From assembly GCA_003142375.1 (NCBI GenBank), contig PLME01000019.1:26223-88706 (forward strand): a stretch of 62,484 bases of DNA, read 5' to 3'. The position numbers were made by a program, and so were the translations under genes. Positions 18,739-27,089 of this stretch are shown piece by piece. Numbering within the stretch: position 1 is the first letter of the stretch; each line of letters begins with the position of its first letter. The notes beneath the pieces were generated by a model, which was given only the letters and a program-made list of their open reading frames with translations, made no database searches and was not told where the DNA came from. Source of the stretch: Dehalococcoidia bacterium (GTDB lineage Bacteria > Chloroflexota > Dehalococcoidia > GIF9 > UBA5629).

Positions 18739-19030
18739 GCAAATGAACGTATTTTTAAACTGTCAATTAAAGCTGATAGACATATTGTAAACGAGTGTGA
18801 ACATTAACGTATATAAGCTTGTGCCTGACCTTGACTACAAGCATAAAAACGATTTAAACTGTTGGCCGAAGGGAAGCAGGCAAGGTTTGGAAGTTAAATT
18901 GCCATGATGGTTCACCTGACACCAAGCGGTTTCTAAAACAGGTAATCTCCACAAGAGTCGCAAACCGTAGTAAACTTGCGTAGCCCCGAGTAAATTGTTA
19001 TCGAAAACAACGTCATCATCGAGGCGTTTT
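18739..19030. other. Long intergenic stretch between yceD and rplI, no gene recognised
   Basis: The yceD-rplI gap totals 412 nt and is AT rich compared with its neighbours. No convincing open frame with a family match, tRNA, SRP RNA, tmRNA or RNase P signature was found. Local inverted repeats exist: GCTTGT (18818-18823) with ACAAGC (18837-18842), CGGTTT (18926-18931) with AAACCG (18963-18968), and TTGTT with AACAA near 18995-19010. A small RNA or a long leader is possible, but nothing proves it. Confidence 0.35.
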
Positions 19031-19033
19031 AGG

Positions 19034-19039
19034 TATAAT
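19034..19039 (+). promoter_or_regulatory. -10 box of the rplI-dnaB transcript
   Basis: TATAAT with no good -35 box 16-18 nt upstream. It would start RNA near 19046, about 47 nt before the rplI ATG. AAGGAG lies at 19073-19078. Confidence 0.45.
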
Positions 19040-19092
19040 ATTAACCAAACACACAAATCAGCAAGATAAGTAAAGGAGTTTGATTTTAAATC

Positions 19093-19539
19093 ATGAAAGT
19101 CGTATTTATTGAGGATGTATCAGCCAAGGAGAAAAAAGGCGATATTAAAGAGGTATCCGCTGGCTACGCCAGGAATTTCCTCTTGCCTAGGGGACTTGCC
19201 ATGCCGGCAACGCCCGGTTCCTTAAAGGCGGCGCAGAAGATAGCCGACGAGCGTGATAGAAAGCGCGTGCGCCAGCACGATGAATATGTAGCACTTGCCG
19301 GACAAATCAACGGCCAGGAACTGCATTTTAAAGGTAAGGCCAGTGCCAAGGGCACGCTGCACGGCTCCATCACCAGTGCCGATATAGCCGAAAAGTTGTC
19401 CAAGCTCGCAAACGTCGAAATCGACCGGAAAAAGGTTGCACTTAAAACTACATTACATAAAGTTGGAAGCCATGAAGTCGAAGTTATTTTCTCCAAAGAC
19501 GCGATTGCTAAGATAACAGTTATAATTGAAGAGGAATAA
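19093..19539 (+). CDS. rplI: Ribosomal protein L9
   Basis: 50S protein with two RNA-binding domains joined by a long helix; 148 residues, normal length. The N-terminal domain has the signature [27 protein letters not shown], the linker helix is about 42-75, and the C-terminal domain includes [20 protein letters not shown]. dnaB follows after 10 nt, a common pairing of rplI with replication genes. Confidence 0.97.
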   Translation: MKVVFIEDVSAKEKKGDIKEVSAGYARNFLLPRGLAMPATPGSLKAAQKIADERDRKRVRQHDEYVALAGQINGQELHFKGKASAKGTLHGSITSADIAEKLSKLANVEIDRKKVALKTTLHKVGSHEVEVIFSKDAIAKITVIIEEE

Positions 19540-19549
19540 CCGGAGTTAG

Positions 19550-20941
19550 ATGAAAGAGACCCTTCCTCCCTATGATCTGGATGCTGAGGAAGCAGTCCTG
19601 GGATCGCTTCTCATAGACAACGAGGCGATCACGGAGATCGATACTATTATCGGTACCGAGGACTTTTTCAGCGAACAAAACCAGCTCGTTTATAACGCCT
19701 GCCACAACCTCTCCCTGCGCGACGAGGCCATCAACCAGATAACAGTGGCGCAGGAACTGGTGCGTCATGGCAAGCTCGATGAGATCGGAGGGGCTTCCTA
19801 TCTCAGCCATCTGGTTTCCATAGTGCCGACCTCGCTGCATGTCAAGCACTATGCCCAGATCGTATTCAGGCTCTCGACCATGCGGCGCTTGATAAGCGCG
19901 GCCGGTCAGATTGAATCCATCGGCTATAAAGCAGATCCGGACGTTGACCTTACATTGACCAAGTGCGAGGACATTATTTTCAAGCTCAGGAACAAGCAGG
20001 GCCGGGGTGAATTCGTGCCCATTCAGGATGCTTTAAACACCTATTTCGAAGAGGCGGGCAAGACCGCCCACGAAAAAGATATGCAGAGCTTGAGGACCGG
20101 GTTCAATGCCATAGACAATGCGCTGGGCGGGCTTCAGCGCTCCGAGCTGGTCATCCTAGCTGCCAGGACCAGCATCGGCAAGACCAGTTTAGCTTTGAAT
20201 ATAGCCCGCAATGCGGCTATCAATCAGAAGGCCTGTGTTGCCATCTTCAGCCTGGAAATGTCACGCCGTGAAGTTATACAGAGGTTGCTCTCCAGCGAGG
20301 CCAATATCGAATCGCAACATTTCCGCAAGGGAAGGTTTTCCGACCTGGAAGAGAAGCTGCTGCACCGTGATATTATCCCCCGGCTTGCTGATACATCCAT
20401 ATATATCGACGACACGCCCAACATGCGTATCAGCGAAATCCGCAGCAAGGCTAAAAGGCTGCATCTTAAGCGTAATGTCGACATGGTGATTCTCGACTAT
20501 ATACAGTTGGTGCGCGGCGATTCCAGGAATGATAATCGCGTGCAGGAGATCACCGAGATCACTCAATCGCTCAAAGCCCTTGCCAGGGAGATCGATGCCC
20601 CCGTTCTGGCTTTGTCTCAGTTAAGCCGCAACATCGAGCATCGCCAGGAGGGCAAGAGGCTAAAGCAACAGGTGAAGCCCCAGCTATCCGACCTGAGGGA
20701 CAGCGGCAGCATCGAGCAGGATGCCGACGTCGTCCTGTTCATACATCGCTGGGACAAGATTTACCCTACCGAGGCAGACTGGCAGCGGGAATATGGTGAC
20801 GAGGAGCCATATCCCAAGGGGATTGCACACATTTTAATCGCCAAGAACCGCAACGGACCCACGGGCGAGGTGCCGCTGAGGTTCATACAGGAAATGACGA
20901 AATTCGATAACATGATCGTTGAAGTCGGCGCAGTCACATAG
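19550..20941 (+). CDS. dnaB: Replicative DNA helicase DnaB
   Basis: Hexameric 5'-3' helicase of the replication fork, 463 residues. The N-terminal domain opens with LPPYDLDAEEAVLGSLLID. The RecA-like motor has Walker A ARTSIGKTSLAL near residues 205-216 (ARPSMGKT in most homologues), FSLEMSRREVIQRLL, Walker B VDMVILDYIQLV and LSQLSRNIEHRQ, and SDLRDSGSIEQDADVVLFIHR near the end. The two following genes encode a DnaD-domain protein and a loader-like ATPase, so the operon carries a helicase-loading set. Confidence 0.97.
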   Translation: MKETLPPYDLDAEEAVLGSLLIDNEAITEIDTIIGTEDFFSEQNQLVYNACHNLSLRDEAINQITVAQELVRHGKLDEIGGASYLSHLVSIVPTSLHVKHYAQIVFRLSTMRRLISAAGQIESIGYKADPDVDLTLTKCEDIIFKLRNKQGRGEFVPIQDALNTYFEEAGKTAHEKDMQSLRTGFNAIDNALGGLQRSELVILAARTSIGKTSLALNIARNAAINQKACVAIFSLEMSRREVIQRLLSSEANIESQHFRKGRFSDLEEKLLHRDIIPRLADTSIYIDDTPNMRISEIRSKAKRLHLKRNVDMVILDYIQLVRGDSRNDNRVQEITEITQSLKALAREIDAPVLALSQLSRNIEHRQEGKRLKQQVKPQLSDLRDSGSIEQDADVVLFIHRWDKIYPTEADWQREYGDEEPYPKGIAHILIAKNRNGPTGEVPLRFIQEMTKFDNMIVEVGAVT

Positions 20942-20962
20942 TTATTTCTCTGGGATCAGACT

Positions 20963-21685
20963 ATGAGCGAAAGCAGTTTCAAGGGTTTTCCGGCCAGGGC
21001 GGAGGTTACACCGCTGCCCAATATATTTTTCACCGAATTGTTGCCGGGCATTGAAAACCTGGCCGAAGCCAAGACGGTGATGCAGATATTATTCCTGTTG
21101 AGCAGAAGGAAGGGTTATCCCCGGTTTGTCAGCTACAAGGAGTTAATCAACGACCCTATATTAATGAAAGGATTGTTCTCTTTGCCGGGCAAATCGGGCG
21201 ATCTGCTGAGGGAAGCACTTGATCTGGCGGTTAAGCAAGGAATCCTGCTTCATGTCCCAATAGAAGCAGGCGGCCAGCACGACGACGCTTACTTCATTAA
21301 TAATCAGGTTGAAAAGGAGACCATAGCGAAAATAGTCAGCGGTACATTGAAGATCCCCAACATTAATATAAGAAAGATAGAGGAATCCGTACGTGAACAG
21401 CCTTCCGATATATACAATCTCTATGAACAAAATATAGGGATGCTCACGCCCATCATTGCGGAGGAACTGCAGGAAGCTGAGCATAAATACCCGGCAGATT
21501 GGATACAGGATGCCTTTAGAGAGGCAATCAGGGCCAATGTACGAAACTGGAAATACGTCCACAGCATTTTGAAGCGCTGGGAAAGAGAAGGGAAAAAAGA
21601 TGGAAGAACTGTCCGAGATACTCGGAAAGAAGGAGACCCTGATAAATACATCAGGGGAAAATACGGGCACGTGGTTCGGCGATAA
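20963..21685 (+). CDS. DnaD-domain replication initiation protein
   Basis: A 240-residue protein. Residues about 10-120 form a winged-helix-like N-terminal part, and residues 145-213 are a DnaD/DnaB C-terminal domain: IYNLYEQNIGMLTPIIAEEL, DWIQDAFREAI, and NVRNWKYVHSILKRWEREG. In Firmicutes such proteins help load the replicative helicase at origins or restart sites. Its basic tail (GRTVRDTRKEGDPDKYIRG) is encoded in the 86 nt that overlap the next gene in another frame. Function here is inferred from domain and neighbours. Confidence 0.88.
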   Translation: MSESSFKGFPARAEVTPLPNIFFTELLPGIENLAEAKTVMQILFLLSRRKGYPRFVSYKELINDPILMKGLFSLPGKSGDLLREALDLAVKQGILLHVPIEAGGQHDDAYFINNQVEKETIAKIVSGTLKIPNINIRKIEESVREQPSDIYNLYEQNIGMLTPIIAEELQEAEHKYPADWIQDAFREAIRANVRNWKYVHSILKRWEREGKKDGRTVRDTRKEGDPDKYIRGKYGHVVRR

Positions 21686-23003
21686 CGCAGACACACCTGG
21701 CTCTGAATCCGGGAATGCTTCGTGCCCGATTTGTCATGGTACGAAGTTCATCCATCCTTTATTACCTTCGGGCGAGCCTGACTATAGCAGGCTTGTTTCC
21801 TGTAGTTGCAGCAGGGATGACATCGATAAGAAGCGCATGCAAAGGCTGCAGGCGATCAGCAATCTGGGCAGCCTCAGCAAGCTCACTTTTGACAACCTGC
21901 TGCCTTTAGGGCGAAGCGGCGATCCCGTATCTCAGAAGCTATTTCAGTTGGCTCTGGACGAGGCTCGCAAATTCGCTGAAAACCCGAATGGCTGGCTCGT
22001 GATAGCCGGTCCCGTCGGAAGCGGTAAAACACATCTCGCCTGCGCGGTAGCCAATTTCCGTATAAGCAAAGGCCAGGCCGCCTTCTATATCACCGTTGGG
22101 GAACTGCTGGATCACTTGCGCGCCACATTTAATCCGAACAGTGAAATCGAATATGATCAGCTGTTCGAGCAAATCAAAGATAGTCCTTTGCTTGTGCTCG
22201 ACAATATGAATTATTCCGCTACTACTGCCTGGTCCAAGGGCAAGCTCGATCAGCTGTTGGAGCATCGCTTTAACAGTAAACTGCCCACTTTGATCACAAC
22301 CAGCATGCCGGTTGAGGAGTTTGAAAACGATTATGCAGGTCACATAAATGATCCTGAGTTTAGCAGGGTGCTTATATTGAAGAAACAGTCTTCAAGTCTG
22401 CAAAGCCTTGATAGTCTTGATCTTCCTCTCCTAAAGAACATGACATTCGACAACTTTGACTGCAATTTGAGCCTGCCGGAGAACGTCAGGCAGACCTTGG
22501 AAGGAGCTTATAAATTTGCTAAGGACTGGGCCAAAGAACCGCTGGAATGGGTCATTTTGCAGGGTTTGAACGGATGCGGAAAAACGCACCTGGCAGCAGC
22601 CATTGCCAACCAGCTTAGAGGATCGGGCCGGGAGGTCCTCTTTATCGTCGTCCCTGACCTGCTTGATCACCTTCGTTCTTCTTTTGGGCCGGAAAGCCGC
22701 GTTTCTTATGATGCATTGTTTGAAAGAATAAAAAAGGTGCCGGTGCTAATACTGGATGATTTTGGCGAGCACGCAGCCACCCCATGGGCGAAGGAAAAGC
22801 TATATCAATTGATTAACTATCGCTATAACGCCCGATTAGCAACAGTAATTACCACATGTCTTGCGCTTGATGAAATGGACAACAGCGTCAGTTCCCGCCT
22901 GGCTGACCTCCAGATCTGCACCAATCTCAATATCACAGCGCCTGACTATCGTGATAAAAAGACGACCAGGACATCGCGGCCTCGCTCCCGGACAAAAGGC
23001 TGA
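21600..23003 (+). CDS. DnaC/DnaI-like helicase-loader protein with two AAA+ modules
   Basis: 467 residues. A putative zinc site (C42, C45, C68, C70) precedes two AAA+ modules. Module 1 (about 95-275) has Walker A GPVGSGKT 137-144 but a degraded Walker B, LLVLDN with Asn202. Module 2 (about 285-455) has Walker A GLNGCGKT 322-329, intact Walker B VLILDD with D386-D387 and VSSRL near the end. The modules are clearly duplicates (GELLDHLRATF / PDLLDHLRSSF; YDQLFEQIK / YDALFERIK; ATTAWSKGKL / ATPWAKEKL). DnaC and DnaI have one module. The ATG at 21600 is the only standard start that includes the zinc site, hence the 86-nt overlap. A terminator lies at the stop codon. Confidence 0.85.
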   Translation: MEELSEILGKKETLINTSGENTGTWFGDNADTPGSESGNASCPICHGTKFIHPLLPSGEPDYSRLVSCSCSRDDIDKKRMQRLQAISNLGSLSKLTFDNLLPLGRSGDPVSQKLFQLALDEARKFAENPNGWLVIAGPVGSGKTHLACAVANFRISKGQAAFYITVGELLDHLRATFNPNSEIEYDQLFEQIKDSPLLVLDNMNYSATTAWSKGKLDQLLEHRFNSKLPTLITTSMPVEEFENDYAGHINDPEFSRVLILKKQSSSLQSLDSLDLPLLKNMTFDNFDCNLSLPENVRQTLEGAYKFAKDWAKEPLEWVILQGLNGCGKTHLAAAIANQLRGSGREVLFIVVPDLLDHLRSSFGPESRVSYDALFERIKKVPVLILDDFGEHAATPWAKEKLYQLINYRYNARLATVITTCLALDEMDNSVSSRLADLQICTNLNITAPDYRDKKTTRTSRPRSRTKG

Positions 23004-23022
23004 TCACCAGCCCGCCTTTTTT
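22998..23022 (+). terminator. Intrinsic terminator after the helicase-loader gene
   Basis: GGCTG, loop ATCAC, CAGCC, then CGCC and six Ts. The stem overlaps the stop codon of the upstream gene. It ends the rplI-dnaB operon. Confidence 0.6.
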
Positions 23023-23049
23023 GAGGCTGCTTATATTTCCTGTTAAAAT
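23021..23049 (+). promoter_or_regulatory. Promoter of the HNH gene
   Basis: TTGAGG, 17 nt, TAAAAT, predicting a start near 23056, about 10 nt before the GTG at 23066. A second TATAAT at 23077-23082 (with CTGACA 16 nt upstream) lies inside the coding region. Confidence 0.45.
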
Positions 23050-23065
23050 ATTTTCTGACACGAAA

Positions 23066-23587
23066 GTGAACGATACTATAATTAACCAACCCGTTTTAGT
23101 TTTAAATGAGAACTACCTGCCTTTGAACATTTGCAGAGTTCGCAGGGCGGTGGTGCTTGTGCTGGTTGGCAAGGCGGAGGTAGTGGAGAACGGGCGCGGC
23201 TATTTTGCCGCCAGCTCAGGCAGTTATGAGATACCCTCCGTAATCAGGCTTATATATCTGGTACGAAAACATTCCCATCCCCGCAAAATGACCAAACTGG
23301 AGATATTCAACAGGGATAAATATACATGTCAGTACTGCGGCAAAGAAGGCAAAGAGCTCACGCTGGATCATGTTATTCCCAGGCGGCGCAAAGGCGAGCA
23401 TACCTGGGAGAATATTGTGGCTGCTTGCATACCCTGTAACAGGCGCAAAGCCGGGAGGACTCCCTCCGAAGCAGGTATGCCGTTGTTGAGACAGCCCCGT
23501 GCGCCTGGTAACATAGGTTTCTATATACCTTATCAATACTTGAGGGCTCGTGAGGAGTGGCAGAAATATCTGCCGCATGCCAGGTAG
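23066..23587 (+). CDS. HNH nuclease family protein
   Basis: A 173-residue member of the widespread bacterial HNH family that begins VLVLNENYLPLNICRVRRAVVLVLVGKAEVV. The nuclease motif is in the second half: CQYCG, LTLDHVIPRRRKGEHTWENIVAACIPCNRRKAGR, with the zinc-type CxxC pairs around the catalytic DH. Many genomes carry one chromosomal copy of unknown role. Start choice: GTG 23066 follows the promoter closely; a TTG at 23021 in frame lies in the terminator/promoter and is unlikely. It converges on ricT with a 15-nt gap. Confidence 0.88.
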   Translation: MNDTIINQPVLVLNENYLPLNICRVRRAVVLVLVGKAEVVENGRGYFAASSGSYEIPSVIRLIYLVRKHSHPRKMTKLEIFNRDKYTCQYCGKEGKELTLDHVIPRRRKGEHTWENIVAACIPCNRRKAGRTPSEAGMPLLRQPRAPGNIGFYIPYQYLRAREEWQKYLPHAR

Positions 23588-23602
23588 GATGAGTGTAGAC
23601 TC

Positions 23603-24415
23603 TTAAGTCCGCGTAGGATTTATCAGGACAGCTTCACTGATAGGGACTTCAATCGTTACGCCGGTTTCGAGTTCGGCCATAAACGTTGCTTTAATTACGT
23701 TTCTTCCGACTATCTTAGCCCTTCCCATCTTGGTCTGAATTTCCTGGCCGATGTCGGGCAATTTACATTTCATGTCCCGGTATTGATCATATTCATAGCC
23801 AAGGCAGCAAAGCAGGCGGCCACATAGGCCGGATGTCTTCATGGGGTTGAGGGCAATATCCTGTTCCTTGGCCATCTTGATGGAAACCGGTACAAACTCA
23901 TTCAAGAATGAGACACAGCACAGCTGGCATCCGCACTTGCCCACCCCTCCGATCAGCTTGGCCTCATCTCTCGCACCGACCTGCCGGAGCTCCACGTGTG
24001 TCCTCAGCTCGTGGCTGATCTTGCGCACAAGTTCGCGGAAATCGATCCTTTTCTCGGAATAGAAAAATACGATGAGATGGCTGCCGTCCAGATTGTATTG
24101 GGCGTAGATGGCCTTCATTGGCAGATTGAGGTTTTCTATCAATTCCTTGCTTTTAGAGAGGGCTTTCTTGGCCCGACCCCGCTGGTGTTCCGCCTGAGAA
24201 ATATCCTCAGGCGTGGCCAGACGAATGATAGGCTTGTACGGCTCCGTGTTTTCCTCAAGTGTCACTTCTTTGGCGGCTATAACCACCTTTCCCAACTCCT
24301 GGCCTCGGTTGGTTTCTACTACCACCAGGTCATTCAGCTTGAGACTCAGGCCTGCCGTATCAAAATGGTATATCTTCCCCGCCTGGGTGAAGCGCACTCC
24401 GACTATAACTGCCAT
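23603..24415 (-). CDS. ricT: PSP1-domain protein, RicT/YaaT-like
   Basis: 270 residues with the PSP1 C-terminal domain. The Cys motifs KCGCQLCCVSFL near residue 160 and SGLCGRLLCCLGYEYDQY near 200 match RicT (YaaT) of Bacillus subtilis, which carries iron-sulfur clusters with RicA/RicF and affects RNase Y processing. It is 8 nt after holB, a neighbour pairing known from Firmicutes. The RicA and RicF partners are not in the window, so only the family assignment is firm. Confidence 0.9.
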   Translation of the reverse strand: MAVIVGVRFTQAGKIYHFDTAGLSLKLNDLVVVETNRGQELGKVVIAAKEVTLEENTEPYKPIIRLATPEDISQAEHQRGRAKKALSKSKELIENLNLPMKAIYAQYNLDGSHLIVFFYSEKRIDFRELVRKISHELRTHVELRQVGARDEAKLIGGVGKCGCQLCCVSFLNEFVPVSIKMAKEQDIALNPMKTSGLCGRLLCCLGYEYDQYRDMKCKLPDIGQEIQTKMGRAKIVGRNVIKATFMAELETGVTIEVPISEAVLINPTRT

Positions 24416-24423
24416 TATTTATC

Positions 24424-25461
24424 TTAACGGGAGGAATTGATTGCGTATTCGCCCCGCTTCTCCTTTCTCGGCATATCGAGCATGATCACTTCAAATAACA
24501 GGTGCAGGTTCACATTGCGACTTAAATTTACAACAGCCCTGTTCAAACAATCGATAAATTCCTTTATTTCAGGCACGGTCATCATGTTGGCCCAGGCCTT
24601 AAGATCCTTTACACAGTCTATATTAATGACCGCCCCGTCACAATTATATTTTACCAGCAGAACGTCGCGACACCATAATAACCACAGCTTTAGAATATCT
24701 TCTGCACCATTCCTGTCGGAGGGCAACTGCTGCACATACCGGAATCGCTCGTCCCAGTTCTGTCCCATGAGCGAAATGAATTCAGATAACCTTTCCCTTC
24801 GATTCACAAGATATCCTTCATCGTCCAGTGCGTTCAAAGCCCATCCTAAACAACCCCCCGATAGCCTGGCCAGCAACTTGACCTTTTCTTCAGGGACACC
24901 TTCCCGGCGACATAGCTTTTCCTCTATTTCCTGCATGGCGACGGGTTTAAGTTCGAACCTTTGACATCTTGAGAGAACGGTCGGCAACAACTTATGCTCT
25001 TCGGTTGTAAGTAAGATAATCAGTATATAGTGAGGCGGCTCCTCCAGTGTTTTGAGCAGGCAGTTTGCGGCCTCTTCCGACATTAAATCGGCATCATCAA
25101 TGATGAATACTTTGTATTTACCTTCATAGGGAGGCAAATTGGAGCCGCGCTGCATCAATTCCCTGATAGTATCGATGCTAATTTCAGTGGCCTTTTTGCG
25201 GTCCTTCGGGTCGCGGCCGGCATTTTTATCAATAATGATCACATCGGGGTATTTGCCCTGCTCGATGCGCTGGCAGGTTCGGCAAGAGCCGCAGGGGGGT
25301 TCGCTGCCGCTGCAATTCAAGGCCCTGGCCAGGTCGAGAGCCAGGGTCATTTTGCCAACGTGAGCGGGGCCGGCGAAAAGATAAGCATGCGCCAGTGAGC
25401 GGAGTTGGATGGAATCCTTAATTATTTTAACGATCCGGTCCTGGCCGGCGGTTTGCCACAT
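24424..25461 (-). CDS. holB: DNA polymerase III subunit delta'
   Basis: Clamp-loader subunit of 345 residues. AAA+ features: GPAHVGKMTLAL near 31-42, zinc module CGSCRTCQ near 57-64, Walker B KVFIIDDADLM, EAANCLLKTLEEPP and the sensor motif LSRCQRFEL. The C-terminal collar region is helical. It starts directly after the lysA stop. Delta' subunits lack an active ATPase site, in keeping with the altered P-loop. Confidence 0.94.
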   Translation of the reverse strand: MWQTAGQDRIVKIIKDSIQLRSLAHAYLFAGPAHVGKMTLALDLARALNCSGSEPPCGSCRTCQRIEQGKYPDVIIIDKNAGRDPKDRKKATEISIDTIRELMQRGSNLPPYEGKYKVFIIDDADLMSEEAANCLLKTLEEPPHYILIILLTTEEHKLLPTVLSRCQRFELKPVAMQEIEEKLCRREGVPEEKVKLLARLSGGCLGWALNALDDEGYLVNRRERLSEFISLMGQNWDERFRYVQQLPSDRNGAEDILKLWLLWCRDVLLVKYNCDGAVINIDCVKDLKAWANMMTVPEIKEFIDCLNRAVVNLSRNVNLHLLFEVIMLDMPRKEKRGEYAINSSR

Positions 25462-26790
25462 TTATGCTTTGCCCATGACATCGTATTTCATAAGGTCCGA
25501 ATATTTCTGCCTTTTGCGTATGATCCGGGCTTTTCCGTCTTTGACCATGGCGATAGCGGGGTGCGGGACCATATTGTAGTTGCTGGACATAGGAATGCAG
25601 TATGCACCGCATACCGGGATGGCTATTATGTCGCCCGAAGCTGTTTCGGGCATAACGATATCCTTTATTAATATGTCCCCTGACTCGCAATACCTGCCGG
25701 CGATCGTAACTTTTTTAGACGGGCGGGCAGTGACCTTGTTAGCCAGGACGGCCTCATATTTGGACTCATATAAAGCAGGCCTGATGTTATCTCCCATGCC
25801 GCCGTCCACGCAGACGTATGTCCTCACTCCGGGTATTTCCTTGATTGAGCCTACCGTATACAGGGCTACCCCGGCTCTTGCTATGATGCTGCGTCCCGGT
25901 TCGACTATCAGCCTGGGCTTGGCAAGCCCCAGCCGGGAAGTCCATGAATCCAGTTGCCCTGTGATGGTTTCGGCATAAGCCGAGACCGGCGGTATCTCGG
26001 ACGAAGTGGTGTACCTCACGGCAAATCCCCCGCCCGGGCTGAAATCATGCATAATAAATGAATAGCGAGATTTCATCTCGGCGGCGAATTTGAGCACAAT
26101 TTCCAGCCCCTGCCTGTAGGGGTCGGTATCATCAATGGGTGAACCCAGATGGAAGTGCAATCCCTTTAATGAGACATTTTTCATAGACATGGCCGACTTG
26201 ACCGCTAGCTCAGCCTGGCCCGTGCCGATGGGGAAGCCGAATTTACTGTCCAGTATGCCGGTAGTCGTATGGCGGTGCGTATGAGGGTCCACGCTTGGAT
26301 TCAGACGAAGTAGTATATTTGCCTTCGTATGCTTAGCCGAGGCCAGCCGGTTAAGCAGTTCGAGCTCGTAAAAGTTGTCTACGACGATGCGGCCCAAGCC
26401 CCATTCCAGTGCCATTTTGAGCTCGTCTTCGCTCTTATTATTGCCGTGAAAAAAGACCTTATCGGCCGGAAAATCAACGGATTGGGCTACGCTTATCTCT
26501 CCTCCGGACACCGTGTCCATACCCAATCCCTCTTCTTTCAATATTTTAGCCAGCGGCCTGCTGGTGAAGGCTTTCGACGCGTAGGCTACCACGCAATTCT
26601 TATAGCGTGAGCCGAACTCCCCCACGAATTCCCTGCTGATACTTCTTATGGTAGCCTCATCGAAGATATAAAGGGGCGAGCCGTATTTTTTCAGTAGGTC
26701 CGTGCAGTCGCAGCCGCCTATCGCTAGATGATCACTCTTCTTTTTTACCTGAACCGTCAATGGAAATAGTTCAAGTCTATTTACTGTCAT
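25462..26790 (-). CDS. lysA: Diaminopimelate decarboxylase
   Basis: PLP enzyme for the last step of lysine synthesis, 442 residues. The PLP lysine lies in VVAYASKAFTS near residue 70; other motifs are HFHLGSPI, SPGGGFAVRY, EPGRSIIARAG, VCVDGGMGDNIRP, CESGDIL and GAYCIPMSSNYN. It leads a lysA-holB-ricT transcript. The upstream region holds a TATAAT on this strand (26834-26829) with a weak -35. Confidence 0.96.
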   Translation of the reverse strand: MTVNRLELFPLTVQVKKKSDHLAIGGCDCTDLLKKYGSPLYIFDEATIRSISREFVGEFGSRYKNCVVAYASKAFTSRPLAKILKEEGLGMDTVSGGEISVAQSVDFPADKVFFHGNNKSEDELKMALEWGLGRIVVDNFYELELLNRLASAKHTKANILLRLNPSVDPHTHRHTTTGILDSKFGFPIGTGQAELAVKSAMSMKNVSLKGLHFHLGSPIDDTDPYRQGLEIVLKFAAEMKSRYSFIMHDFSPGGGFAVRYTTSSEIPPVSAYAETITGQLDSWTSRLGLAKPRLIVEPGRSIIARAGVALYTVGSIKEIPGVRTYVCVDGGMGDNIRPALYESKYEAVLANKVTARPSKKVTIAGRYCESGDILIKDIVMPETASGDIIAIPVCGAYCIPMSSNYNMVPHPAIAMVKDGKARIIRKRQKYSDLMKYDVMGKA

Positions 26791-26925
26791 ATGATTATTC
26801 TGCTATCATTTATATAGATGCTGACGGTATTATACAACATAGGATACTGTGGCTGTCATATTAAACCGGTCTGCCCCGACGAAATCCAATCCAATCGAAT
26901 GTATTAAATAGTAATGAATCTTCGT

Positions 26926-26954
26926 TTGACAAAAAAGAGAATTATTGATATACT
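26926..26954 (+). promoter_or_regulatory. Promoter of rpoBC
   Basis: TTGACA, 17 nt, TATACT, five of six -10 bases. Predicted start near 26961, so the rpoB leader is about 130 nt, much longer than most in this window. The gap from lysA (299 nt) holds no gene that I recognise. Confidence 0.75.
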
Positions 26955-27089
26955 ATAAATTTGCGATTATACCATTCCAACCTATGACAGTAATATTAGT
27001 TCCCGCATAAAAAATCCGCGCATACCAATTGTTAATTAATTTGTCAATCAGTTCGCAACAGATTGGGAATTTGCACGACAGGAGAAGAT

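Noticed and set aside
18861..18890. GAAGGGAAGCAGGCAAGG resembles part of the SRP RNA hairpin
   Set aside because: The 5' side needed for the symmetric loop (GTCAGG) and the GGAA tetraloop are not in place, so the 4.5S fold does not form.
23077..23082. TATAAT with CTGACA upstream as the main HNH promoter
   Set aside because: It would start RNA inside the conserved coding region with no usable start codon; the box pair at 23021-23049 fits better.
27063..27089. TTG 27063 as rpoB start
   Set aside because: No ribosome site precedes it, whereas ATG 27090 has GGAG at 5 nt and fits the family N-terminus.
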